64,000 bases of DNA from Acidiphilium rubrum (GTDB lineage: Bacteria; Pseudomonadota; Alphaproteobacteria; Acetobacterales; Acetobacteraceae), in NCBI RefSeq assembly GCF_900156265.1, contig NZ_FTNE01000010.1:21467-85466 (forward strand). The letters are read 5' to 3'. Below the pieces are notes generated by a model that worked only from the letters and a program-made list of their open reading frames with translations, had not been told where the DNA came from and searched no databases. Below, in pieces: positions 8,179-16,349 of this stretch. The translations under genes and the position numbers were made by a program. Numbering within the stretch: the first letter of the stretch is position 1; each line of letters opens with the position of its first letter.

Positions 8179-9135
8179 TTGAAAAATCTAACCGTCATCA
8201 CGGCTTTTGCGTCGATCATGGCAACGGCATCGCTCGGGCTCGGCATTGCCCGCGCCGCGGAGCCGGCTTCGTGCAAGACCATCACCATGGCAAACATCGG
8301 CTGGACCGATAATGCCGTGCAGAACGCGGTGTTCACCGATGTCGCCCAGGATCTGGGTTACACGGTCAAGACCAATCTCTATTCGCTGCAGGTCATGTAC
8401 GCCGGCATGCAGGACAAGAAGATCGACGTCTTTCTCGACAATTGGACACCTTCGCAGGACAAGACGACCGAACCCTACATCAAGCAGAAAGCGATGGAAG
8501 TGATCGGCCCTGACCTGACCGATGCGAAATACACGCTGGTGGTGCCGCATTATCTCTACAAACAGGGCCTCACCAGCTTTGCCGACATCGCGAAATACGG
8601 CAAGCAGCTCGACTACAAGATTTATGGCATCGAGCCCGGCAACGACGGCAATCAGCACATCCTCGCCATGATCAAGGCGAATAAATTCGGCCTCGGCAAG
8701 TTCCATCTGGTGCAGTCGAGCGAAGCGGGCATGCTTTCGGAAGTATCGCGCAAATATCCGAAAAAACAGGCGATCGTGTTCCTCGGCTGGGAACCGGAGC
8801 CGATGAACGTGCAGTTCCATATCGACTACCTCTCCGGCGGGCATGATTATTTCGGCCCGGACGAAGGCAAGGCGACCATTTATATCAACACCAAATACGG
8901 CTACGCCAAGGAATGCCCGAATGTCGGCACCCTGCTGCATCATTTCAAACTCACCATCAACGACGAAAACGCGATGATGTACGATGTGCAGGTGAAACAT
9001 AAGGACGCCAACGCGGTAGCCGCGGCCTGGCTGCTCGCGCATCCGGATTGGGTGAAATCCACCCTGGCCGGTGTCACCACCACCGATGGCAAGCCGGGCG
9101 CGCCCGCCGTGATGAGCAAGCTCAAGGCGAGCTGA
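8179..9135 (+). CDS. choX: Choline ABC transporter, periplasmic binding protein
   Basis: A 318-residue OpuAC-type binding protein. The start is the TTG at 8179, five bases after a strong AGGAGG (8168-8173); it gives a clean signal peptide ending near GIARAAEPASC. The sequence resembles ChoX of Sinorhizobium: ANIGWTDNAVQ near the N-terminus, IDVFLDNWTPSQD, FLGWEPEPMN and GGHDYFGPDEG with aromatic residues for the quaternary ammonium cage, and AKECPNVGTLL. It delivers choline to ChoWV and is followed by betB and betA, which supports choline over glycine betaine as ligand. A 97-bp gap with a hairpin separates it from choW. Confidence 0.9.
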   Translation: MKNLTVITAFASIMATASLGLGIARAAEPASCKTITMANIGWTDNAVQNAVFTDVAQDLGYTVKTNLYSLQVMYAGMQDKKIDVFLDNWTPSQDKTTEPYIKQKAMEVIGPDLTDAKYTLVVPHYLYKQGLTSFADIAKYGKQLDYKIYGIEPGNDGNQHILAMIKANKFGLGKFHLVQSSEAGMLSEVSRKYPKKQAIVFLGWEPEPMNVQFHIDYLSGGHDYFGPDEGKATIYINTKYGYAKECPNVGTLLHHFKLTINDENAMMYDVQVKHKDANAVAAAWLLAHPDWVKSTLAGVTTTDGKPGAPAVMSKLKAS

Positions 9136-9155
9136 TCCAACCCCCGCCGCGCACC

Positions 9156-9187
9156 GCCTGCCCCGGCACCGATCAGCCAGGGCAGGC
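9156..9187 (+). promoter_or_regulatory. Intercistronic hairpin between choX and choW
   Basis: GCCTGCCC at 9156-9163 pairs with GGGCAGGC at 9180-9187 over a 16-base loop, 20 bp after the choX stop. There is no U tract. Such hairpins after binding-protein genes often stabilise the upstream message, giving more binding protein than permease. That role here is inferred. Confidence 0.4.
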
Positions 9188-9232
9188 ATTGCGCGCCAGC
9201 AATCGACACGGGCCCATGCGGGAGAGATCATC

Positions 9233-10099
9233 GTGACCCTTCTGACCCATCCCGAGACCTGGATTACCGACCACGAAATACCGGTCGGCACCTGGTCGAC
9301 CGATTTCGTCAATTTCGTCAAAAATAATTTCCAGGGTTTTTTCGACGGTCTGTCCAACGTGCTGGGCTTTCTGCTCGATGGCACGACCAGCATTCTGCAC
9401 GCGGTTCCCGCGCTGCTGCTGATCGTGATTTTTGCGGCACTCACCTATGTTTTCAAAAAATCCTGGCGGATGGCGCTGTTCGTTTTCCTGGCCCTGCTGT
9501 TCATTTTGAACCAGGGCTATTGGGATCGCACGCTCGAGACGATTTCGCTGATCGTGTATGCCACGCTCGCGTGCATGGCGATCGGCGTGCCGATCGGCAT
9601 CGCCGCCGCGCACCGGCCGGCGCTGTACCGCGTGCTGCGCCCGGTGCTTGATATGATGCAGACGCTGCCGACCTTCGTCTACTTGATCCCGACATTGGTG
9701 CTGTTCGGCCTCGGCAGCGTGCCGGGTCTGATTTCCGCCATCGTCTTCGTGGTGCCCACGCCGATCCGGCTGACCTATATCGGCATCAGCAACGTCCCCC
9801 GCCCCTTGATCGAAGCCGGGCAGGCGTTCGGCGCGAGCCCGACCGAACTGCTCTGGAAAGTGGAAATCCCCGCCGCTCTGCCGACCATTCTGGCCGGGCT
9901 GACGCAGGTGATCATGCTGAGCCTGTCGATGGTGGTGATCGCCGCCCTGGTCGGCGCCGGCGGCCTGGGTGAGCCGGTGGTCGAGGCGATGGAGACCGTG
10001 CAAATCGGCAAGGGATTCACCTCGGGTCTTGCCATCGTGATCGTCGCGGTCATTCTCGATCGGGTGTTCCGGCCGAGCCAGGAAAGCACCAACGCATGA
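9233..10099 (+). CDS. choW: Choline ABC transporter, permease
   Basis: A 288-residue membrane permease of the ProW/OpuAB class. The start is GTG at 9233 behind GGAGAG (9221-9226). About seven hydrophobic segments are visible. The EAA loop that contacts the ATPase is in IEAGQAFGASPTELLWKVEIPAALPTIL (around residues 196-223). The permease moves choline across the inner membrane with ChoX and ChoV. The downstream choV start overlaps the stop by 4 bp (ATGA). Confidence 0.9.
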   Translation: MTLLTHPETWITDHEIPVGTWSTDFVNFVKNNFQGFFDGLSNVLGFLLDGTTSILHAVPALLLIVIFAALTYVFKKSWRMALFVFLALLFILNQGYWDRTLETISLIVYATLACMAIGVPIGIAAAHRPALYRVLRPVLDMMQTLPTFVYLIPTLVLFGLGSVPGLISAIVFVVPTPIRLTYIGISNVPRPLIEAGQAFGASPTELLWKVEIPAALPTILAGLTQVIMLSLSMVVIAALVGAGGLGEPVVEAMETVQIGKGFTSGLAIVIVAVILDRVFRPSQESTNA

Positions 10100-11325
10100 G
10101 TTTCGCCGCCAAGTTCGAAGCCGTCGATATCCTGTTTCCCGGCAGCGCCGACCGTGGCGCGCGCGGGCGGATGACGATGGCGCTCGCCGAACTCGACGCC
10201 GGCAAGACCCGCAACGACATCATCGGCTCGACCGGCATCGTGGTCGGCGCGGCGGACGTCAATCTGGAGGTCGAACAGGGTGAGATTTTCGTGCTGATGG
10301 GCCTGTCCGGCTCGGGCAAGACCACGGTGCTGCGCGCGCTGAACGGGCTGAACACGATCAGTCGCGGCCGCATCACCATCCGCCACGGCGACGAGCTGGT
10401 CGATATGAGCAACCCGCCGCCCGCCACCTTGCGCCGCCTGCGCAACCAGGCGGTCTCGATGGTGTTTCAGCAATTCGCGTTGCTGCCCTGGCGTACCGTG
10501 CGCCGCAACGTCGAACTCGGGCTCGAACTGCGCAAGATGAAACCCGCCGAAATGCGCGCCAGCGTCGATCAATGGCTCGATCGCGTCGGCCTGCTGCAAT
10601 GGGCGGACAAGCACGCGAGCGAATTGTCGGGCGGGATGCAGCAGCGCGTCGGCCTCGCGCGCGCGCTGGTCACCAACCCCGATATTCTGCTGATGGACGA
10701 ACCGTTTTCCGCCCTCGATCCGCTGATCCGCAACAAATTGCAGGACGAGTTGCTTCAACTGCAACGCACCGTGCAGAAGACCATCATTTTCGTCACCCAC
10801 GATCTCGACGAGGCGCTGAAAATCGGCAACCGTATCGCGATCATGAAGGACGGCAGGGTGATCCAGGTCGGCAAGCCCGAAGACATCGTGCTGCGCCCGG
10901 CGACCGATTACGTCGCGGAATTCGTTGCCCATATGAATCCGCTCACCGCGATCCGCGCCGCCTCGTTGATGCGTCCGATCGGAGCGTTGCGCGCCCCGGA
11001 CGGCGCGCATCATTTCAACGACAATCAGGATTACGCGCTGCATCTCGACAATAGCGGCCAGTTGATCGCGCTGCACCGCGATGGCGCGGCGGCACCATTT
11101 CATCAGCCGCAACCGGGCGTACGCTGCCCGCAAGGCAGCACCGGCATCGTCACCGGCCAGCATCTGCTCAAGGACATCGTGGAAATCCGCCAGCAGACCA
11201 CCCGCCCGGTGCTGGTGGCCGATAACGGCCGCATCGTCGGTTGCATCGGCACCACCGAGATTCTCGATGCGCTGACCCAGGCCGGCCGCGCCGATTACCG
11301 CGACAACACCGCCGCCACCAACTGA
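10096..11325 (+). CDS. choV: Choline ABC transporter, ATP-binding protein
   Basis: A 409-residue ABC ATPase. Walker A is GLSGSGKTT (about residue 70), the Q-loop is FQQFALLPW, the signature is LSGGMQQR, Walker B is ILLMDEPFSALD and the switch histidine is in FVTHDLDEA. The N-terminal extension ending in TRNDIIGSTGIVVGAADVNL is characteristic of the ChoV/ProV class. A C-terminal region of about 130 residues carries a degenerate CBS-like regulatory part, with LVADNGRIVGCIGTTEILDAL near the end. It energises choline uptake. Translation is coupled to choW by ATGA, and betB starts 20 bp later, so all four are probably one operon. Confidence 0.9.
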   Translation: MSFAAKFEAVDILFPGSADRGARGRMTMALAELDAGKTRNDIIGSTGIVVGAADVNLEVEQGEIFVLMGLSGSGKTTVLRALNGLNTISRGRITIRHGDELVDMSNPPPATLRRLRNQAVSMVFQQFALLPWRTVRRNVELGLELRKMKPAEMRASVDQWLDRVGLLQWADKHASELSGGMQQRVGLARALVTNPDILLMDEPFSALDPLIRNKLQDELLQLQRTVQKTIIFVTHDLDEALKIGNRIAIMKDGRVIQVGKPEDIVLRPATDYVAEFVAHMNPLTAIRAASLMRPIGALRAPDGAHHFNDNQDYALHLDNSGQLIALHRDGAAAPFHQPQPGVRCPQGSTGIVTGQHLLKDIVEIRQQTTRPVLVADNGRIVGCIGTTEILDALTQAGRADYRDNTAATN

Positions 11326-11345
11326 CCCACAAGGCTACGCCCAGC

Positions 11346-12800
11346 ATGATAGCGCGCCCCAATTTCATCGCCGGACAAGACTGGTCCGCGATCAGCCTTG
11401 CGACTTTCGAGGATCGCAACCCGGCGACCGGCGCGCTGCTCGCGACACTCGACATCGCGGATGCCGCCACGATCGATGCCGCGGTCGCCGCCGCCACCGC
11501 CGCTCAGCGCGACTGGGCGGCAACGCCCGCCGCCGCGCGGGGGCGGATTCTGCTGCGCGCCGCCGCGTTGCTGCGCGAAAACCTACCCGCCCTCGCGCGC
11601 CTGGAATCCGAGGACACCGGCCGTCCGATCAGCGAAACCATCGCGGTCGATGTGATTTCCGGCGCCGAATGCCTCGAATATTTCGGCGGGCTGGCCGGTA
11701 CCATCGGCGGCGAAGCGATCGATCTCGGCCCGACCGCGTTCGGTTACACCAGGCGCGAGCCGATCGGCGTGGTTGCCGCGATCGGCGCATGGAACTACCC
11801 GCTGCAAATCGCGTGCTGGAAAGCCGCCCCCGCGCTGGTCTGCGGCAATGCGGTGATCTTCAAACCGGCGCCGCAAACCCCGCTCACCGCGCTCGAACTC
11901 GCGCGCATCTTCAAGCAGGCTGGGTTGCCGGATGGGCTGTTCAACGTGGTCAATGGTCTCGGTGAAACCGGCCAGCACCTCGTCGAGCATCCCGGCATCG
12001 GCAAAATCTCGCTCACCGGATCGGTCGCGACCGGTAAAGCCGTCGCTGCCCTCGCCGCCGCCAGCCTCAAGCGCGTCACGCTCGAACTCGGCGGCAAATC
12101 CCCCATCATCATCTGCGACGACGCCGATATCGACAGCGCCGTGAACGCGGCCATGCTGGGCAATTTCTACTCCGCCGGTGAAATCTGCTCGAACGGCACC
12201 CGCGTATTCGTCCATCGCAGCATCCACGACCGGTTTCTCGACGCTCTCATCGCGAAAACCCGCACCCTCACCATTGGCGATCCACTCGACCCCGCCACGC
12301 AGATCGGCGCCCTGATCTCGCCGGAGCACATGGCAAAAGTCCTCACCCATATCGAAGCCGGCAAAGCCGCCGGTGCCCGCCTCGCTGCTGGCGGCAACCG
12401 ATGCACCACCGGCGCCCTCGACCAAGGCAGCTTCGTCGAACCCACCATCTTTGCCGATTGCACCGATGGCATGAGCATCGCCCAAGAGGAAATCTTCGGC
12501 CCCGTGATGGCGGTATTCCCCTTCGATACCGATGCCGAAGCCATCACCCGCGCCAACGCAACCCAATACGGCCTGTCCGCCGCCGTGTTCACCACCACCC
12601 TCGCGCGCGCCCATACCATGATCGCCCAACTCAAAGCCGGCACCTGCTGGATCAACCAATACAACATCACCCCGGTCGAACTGCCGTTCGGCGGCATGAA
12701 ACAATCCGGCTACGGCCGCGAAAACAGCCGCACCGCACTCGACGCCTACACCGAGACCAAATCCGTCTACGTCGCACTCACACCGGTTGTGGGGTTTTGA
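11346..12800 (+). CDS. betB: Betaine aldehyde dehydrogenase
   Basis: A 484-residue NAD(P)-dependent aldehyde dehydrogenase; E. coli BetB is 490. The catalytic Glu lies in TLELGGKSP and the catalytic Cys in SAGEICSNGTRVFV, the form seen in betaine aldehyde dehydrogenases. AWNYPLQIACWK and the C-terminal PFGGMKQSGYGRENS are also characteristic. It oxidises betaine aldehyde to glycine betaine. The ATG at 11346 is chosen because the longer frame overlaps choV. Codons become very C-rich at the 3' end, in contrast to betA across the palindromic element that follows. Confidence 0.92.
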   Translation: MIARPNFIAGQDWSAISLATFEDRNPATGALLATLDIADAATIDAAVAAATAAQRDWAATPAAARGRILLRAAALLRENLPALARLESEDTGRPISETIAVDVISGAECLEYFGGLAGTIGGEAIDLGPTAFGYTRREPIGVVAAIGAWNYPLQIACWKAAPALVCGNAVIFKPAPQTPLTALELARIFKQAGLPDGLFNVVNGLGETGQHLVEHPGIGKISLTGSVATGKAVAALAAASLKRVTLELGGKSPIIICDDADIDSAVNAAMLGNFYSAGEICSNGTRVFVHRSIHDRFLDALIAKTRTLTIGDPLDPATQIGALISPEHMAKVLTHIEAGKAAGARLAAGGNRCTTGALDQGSFVEPTIFADCTDGMSIAQEEIFGPVMAVFPFDTDAEAITRANATQYGLSAAVFTTTLARAHTMIAQLKAGTCWINQYNITPVELPFGGMKQSGYGRENSRTALDAYTETKSVYVALTPVVGF

Positions 12801-12810
12801 TGGCTTACGG

Positions 12811-13018
12811 AAGGAAGATCAGGGGGCTTTGCCCCCCGAACCCCCCACTAAGGGCGGAGCCCTTAGAACCCGCTAGTTTTAGGCAAGGGGAGGGCGCTGC
12901 CTCGGTGGTTCCGCTGATCTGGCCTGGACAGCCCTCCCCTTGCCTAAAACTAATGGATTTTAAAGGCTCCGCCTTTAACGGGGTCCAGGGGCAGAGCCCC
13001 TGGCCTTCTTCCCGAAAG
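12811..13018. repeat. Multi-hairpin palindromic element, copy 1
   Basis: A nested palindrome fills the betB-betA gap. The core stem is a perfect 22-bp inverted repeat, 12874-12895 with 12931-12952 (TAGTTTTAGGCAAGGGGAGG outward to centre), closing a 35-base loop. Outside it sit smaller hairpins: GGGGGC/GCCCCC and AAGGGC/GCCCTT on the left, AAAGGC/GCCTTT and CCAGGGGC/GCCCCTGG on the right. The same design recurs at 35270, 41749 and 56024. Orientation is opposite to copies 2 and 4. The right end reaches to 11 bp before the betA start, so it forms the betA leader. Confidence 0.9.
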
Positions 13019-13029
13019 GCACCAACCCC

Positions 13030-14685
13030 ATGACCGAGTATGATTACGTCGTTGTCGGAGCAGGCTCCGCGGGGTGTGTGTTAGCGGCGCGGTTATCGGA
13101 GGATGCCGGGGTTTCGGTTTTGTTGTTGGAGTATGGCGGATCGGATCGATCGGTGTTGATACAGATGCCGAGTGCGTTATCGATGCCGATGAACATGCCG
13201 AAGTATGATTGGGGTTATCACAGCGAACCCGAGCCGCATTTGGGGGGGCGGCGGATGCATACGCCGCGCGGCAAGGTGTTGGGCGGATCGTCTTCGATCA
13301 ACGGGTTGGTTTATATTCGCGGCAATCCGCTGGATTTCGACCGGTGGGAGGAGATGGGCGCGCGGGGCTGGGCGTATCGGAATGTGTTGCCGTATTTCAA
13401 GCGTGCCGAGACGCGTGATGAGGGCGGCGATGCGTGGCGGGGTGGCGAGGGGCCGTTGCACACGAAATATGGGCCGCTGCGCAATCCGCTATACCAGGCC
13501 TTCATCGAGGCGGGACGGCAGGCGGGATATCCGGTGACCGAGGATGTCAACGGGTATCAGCAGGAGGGGTTTGGCCGGATGGACATGACGGTTCATCGCG
13601 GCCGGCGGTGGAGTGCGGCGAATGCGTATTTGCGGCCGGCGCGGGGGCGGGCGAATTTGACGGTGGAGTCCCGCATTCTGGTTTCGCGTGTGGTGTTCGA
13701 GGGGTCGCGTGCGGTGGGGGTGGCGTATCTGCGGCGGGGCCAGGAGGTTGTGGTGCGGGCGCGGCGCGAGGTGGTTTTGGCGGCCGGGGCGATCAATTCG
13801 CCGAAGCTGCTAAAATTATCGGGGGTTGGCCCGGCGGATGAGTTGCGGGCGCACGGCATCGGCGTGGTCGCGGATCGTCCGGGGGTTGGCGAGAATTTGC
13901 AGGATCATCTGGAGTTTTACTTCCAGTATGCCTGCACCCAGCCGATTACATTGTATTCGAAGATGAATCCGCTGGCGAAGGCGTTGATCGGCCTGCGGTG
14001 GCTGGCGTTGCGCGATGGTTTGGGGGCGACCAATCATTTCGAGAGTTGCGGGTTTATTCGCTCGCGTGCGGGGATCGATTATCCGGATATCCAATATCAT
14101 TTCCTGCCGCTCGCGGTGCGGTATGATGGCAAGGGAATAGCGTCCGAGCATGGGTTTCAGGCGCATGTCGGCCCGATGCGGTCGCGCAGCCGGGGGTGGG
14201 TGCGGTTGCGCGGGGCTGATCCGGCGGCGGCGCCGTCGATCGTGTTCAACTACATGAGCGATCCGGAGGATTGGGTCGATATGCGGGCGTGTGTGCGGCT
14301 GACGCGCGAGATTTTTGCGCAAGATGCGTTCGCGCCGTTCCGGGGGCGCGAGATTGCGCCGGGTAGCGGCGTGGTGAGTGATGCCGAGATTGATGCGTAT
14401 ATCAGCAAGAGTGTCGAGAGCGCGTATCATCCGTGTGGCACGTGCAAGATGGGCGCGGTGGACGACCCGATGGCGGTGGTGGCACCGGACACCAGGGTGA
14501 TCGGGGTGGAGGGGCTGCGGGTGGCGGATAGTTCGATCATGCCGCGGGTGACGACGGGGAATTTGAACGCGCCGACCATCATGATCGGGGAGAAGGCGGC
14601 GGATCATATCCGGGGTGTGGCGTTGCTGCCGCCGAGCAATGCGCCGTTTTACACGGCGAAGAATTGGGCAGTCGCGCAGCGATGA
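13030..14685 (+). CDS. betA: Choline dehydrogenase
   Basis: A 551-residue GMC flavoprotein; E. coli BetA is 556. The FAD motif is [18 protein letters not shown] at the N-terminus, followed by [15 protein letters not shown]. The active-site histidine region is [12 protein letters not shown] and the C-terminal signature is [20 protein letters not shown]. It oxidises choline to betaine aldehyde at the membrane. No convincing ribosome-binding site precedes the ATG; only GAAAGG within the palindromic element is available. Codons are markedly G-ending, unlike betB just upstream, although both lie on the same strand. Confidence 0.93.
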   Translation: MTEYDYVVVGAGSAGCVLAARLSEDAGVSVLLLEYGGSDRSVLIQMPSALSMPMNMPKYDWGYHSEPEPHLGGRRMHTPRGKVLGGSSSINGLVYIRGNPLDFDRWEEMGARGWAYRNVLPYFKRAETRDEGGDAWRGGEGPLHTKYGPLRNPLYQAFIEAGRQAGYPVTEDVNGYQQEGFGRMDMTVHRGRRWSAANAYLRPARGRANLTVESRILVSRVVFEGSRAVGVAYLRRGQEVVVRARREVVLAAGAINSPKLLKLSGVGPADELRAHGIGVVADRPGVGENLQDHLEFYFQYACTQPITLYSKMNPLAKALIGLRWLALRDGLGATNHFESCGFIRSRAGIDYPDIQYHFLPLAVRYDGKGIASEHGFQAHVGPMRSRSRGWVRLRGADPAAAPSIVFNYMSDPEDWVDMRACVRLTREIFAQDAFAPFRGREIAPGSGVVSDAEIDAYISKSVESAYHPCGTCKMGAVDDPMAVVAPDTRVIGVEGLRVADSSIMPRVTTGNLNAPTIMIGEKAADHIRGVALLPPSNAPFYTAKNWAVAQR

Positions 14686-14740
14686 CGGAATTATACAAGT
14701 CTTGTGCCGAGTGAGTGCGCGTAGACCGTGTAGGCTTGTG

Positions 14741-14804
14741 CCTTAACTAGCGGGGTCTGGGGCCTAAGGCCCCAGCGGGTCCAGGGCAGAGCCCTGGCCT
14801 TAAC
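14741..14804. repeat. Half copy of the palindromic element family
   Basis: In the betA-soxB gap, ACTAGCGGGG is followed by two hairpins, CTGGGGCC/GGCCCCAG (14757-14775) and CCAGGGC/GCCCTGG (14781-14797). This mirrors the outer right half of the large elements (ACTAGCGGGTT, hairpin, GGGTC, hairpin GGGGC) but lacks the long central stem and the other half. CCTTAAC borders both ends. It may be a decayed or minimal copy and could influence soxB expression. Confidence 0.6.
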
Positions 14805-14817
14805 TTGGAGCCTTGAT

Positions 14818-16071
14818 ATGCAGAAATTCTCAGCCTTTGCCTTGGCGAAAGAGGCGTTATCCGGCCAGAAAGGCTGGACCCGCCAATGGCGCGATGCCGC
14901 ACCCAAACCGGCCTATGAGGCCATTATTGTCGGTGGCGGCGGGCATGGGTTGGGCACGGCGTATTATCTCGCGAAGAAGCACGGGCTGCGCAACATCGCG
15001 GTGCTGGAAAAGGGCTGGATCGGCGGCGGCAATACCGGGCGCAACACCACGATCATTCGTTCGAATTATCTGTTCGACGAGAGTGCCGCGCTTTACGACC
15101 ATTCCGTGAAGTTGTGGGAGGGGTTGTCGGCGGATTTGAATTATAACGTCATGTTCTCGCAGCGTGGCGTGATGATGCTGTCGCATAATGTGCATGACGA
15201 GCAGGTGTTCAAGCGGCATGTGCATGCAAACCGGTTGAACGGTGTCGATAACGAGTGGTTATCGCCCGATCAGGCGAAATCGTTCTGCCCGCCGCTGAAC
15301 ATCGCACCCGGGATGCGTCATGCGGTGACGGGGGCGGCTTTGCAGCGGCGTGCGGGTACGGCGCGGCATGATGCGGTGGCGTGGGGCTATGCGCGGGCGG
15401 CGGATGCGCTCGGGGTCGACATCATTCAGAATTGCGAGGTCACCGGGATCGATCGTGATGCGAGCGGTCGGGTCAGCGGGGTGCAGACCAGCAGGGGTGC
15501 GATCGCGACGCGGCGGTTGGGGATTGTCGCGGCGGGCAATACATCGGTGCTGATGGCGATGGCGGGGCAGCGGATGCCGCTCGAGAGTTATCCGTTGCAG
15601 GCGCTCGTGTCCGAGCCGATCAAGCCGATTTTTCCGTGCGTCGTGATGTCGAACACGATCCACGCCTATATCAGCCAGTCCGACAAGGGCGAGCTGGTAA
15701 TCGGCGCGGGGACGGATGCGTATATTTCGTACAGCCAGCGCGGGGCCTTGCATATTTCATCGCACACGCTCGAAGCGATCTGCGAATTGTTTCCGATGTT
15801 CCGGCGGATGCGGATGCTGCGCAACTGGGGCGGTATTGTCGATGTGACGCCGGATCGCTCGCCGATCATCGCCAAGACCGAGGTGCCGGGCCTGTATGTG
15901 AATTGCGGCTGGGGCACCGGCGGGTTCAAGGCGACGCCGGGCTCGGCGGATTTGTTCGCCTACACGATGGCGAAGGACGAGCCGCACAAGATCAATGCGC
16001 CGTTCAACCTTGAGCGGTTCGGCGCCGGGCGATTGATCGACGAGGCGGCGGCTGCCGCTGTCGCGCACTGA
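14818..16071 (+). CDS. soxB: Heterotetrameric sarcosine oxidase, beta subunit
   Basis: A 417-residue DAO-family flavoprotein. IIVGGGGHGLGTAYYLAKKHG binds FAD, and RRAGTARHDAVAWGYAR contains the histidine known to bind FMN covalently in this subunit. LYVNCGWGTGGFKATP is typical near the C-terminus. It oxidises sarcosine to glycine with the one-carbon unit passed to tetrahydrofolate on SoxA. The ATG follows GGAG (14807-14810). soxD begins 14 bp after the stop. First gene of soxBDAG-sdaA. Confidence 0.93.
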   Translation: MQKFSAFALAKEALSGQKGWTRQWRDAAPKPAYEAIIVGGGGHGLGTAYYLAKKHGLRNIAVLEKGWIGGGNTGRNTTIIRSNYLFDESAALYDHSVKLWEGLSADLNYNVMFSQRGVMMLSHNVHDEQVFKRHVHANRLNGVDNEWLSPDQAKSFCPPLNIAPGMRHAVTGAALQRRAGTARHDAVAWGYARAADALGVDIIQNCEVTGIDRDASGRVSGVQTSRGAIATRRLGIVAAGNTSVLMAMAGQRMPLESYPLQALVSEPIKPIFPCVVMSNTIHAYISQSDKGELVIGAGTDAYISYSQRGALHISSHTLEAICELFPMFRRMRMLRNWGGIVDVTPDRSPIIAKTEVPGLYVNCGWGTGGFKATPGSADLFAYTMAKDEPHKINAPFNLERFGAGRLIDEAAAAAVAH

Positions 16072-16085
16072 CAAGGAGATTTAAG

Positions 16086-16349
16086 ATGTTAGTGATTTCC
16101 TGCCCTTATTGCGGCGATCGTCCTGAAATCGAGTTCTCCTATGGCGGTGAGGCGCATGTGGTGCGCGCACCCGCCAGTGTGACCGATGAGGAATGGACGG
16201 CGTTTCTTTACCAGCGCAGCAACGCGCGCGGCAGCTACGCCGAACGCTGGCGGCACGCGCATGGGTGCGGGCGGTTTTTCAACGCGCGGCGCAATACCGT
16301 GACGGATTTTTTCGAGCAGACCTACAAGATCGGTGAGGCGCCGGCATGA
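16086..16349 (+). CDS. soxD: Heterotetrameric sarcosine oxidase, delta subunit
   Basis: An 87-residue small subunit. The zinc-binding residues are visible as CPYCGDRPE near the N-terminus and HAHGCGRFFNARR near residue 58. An AAGGAG site (16073-16078) precedes the ATG. The stop overlaps the soxA start by 4 bp. Its length and position between soxB and soxA are standard. Confidence 0.93.
   Translation: MLVISCPYCGDRPEIEFSYGGEAHVVRAPASVTDEEWTAFLYQRSNARGSYAERWRHAHGCGRFFNARRNTVTDFFEQTYKIGEAPA

Noticed and set aside
12811-13018. Peptide-like frames through the palindromic elements (recurring RAEPLEPASF-like and [10 protein letters not shown]-like strings)
   Set aside because: The strings are just translations of the repeated DNA and occur in whichever frame happens to be open. 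Nothing indicates translation.
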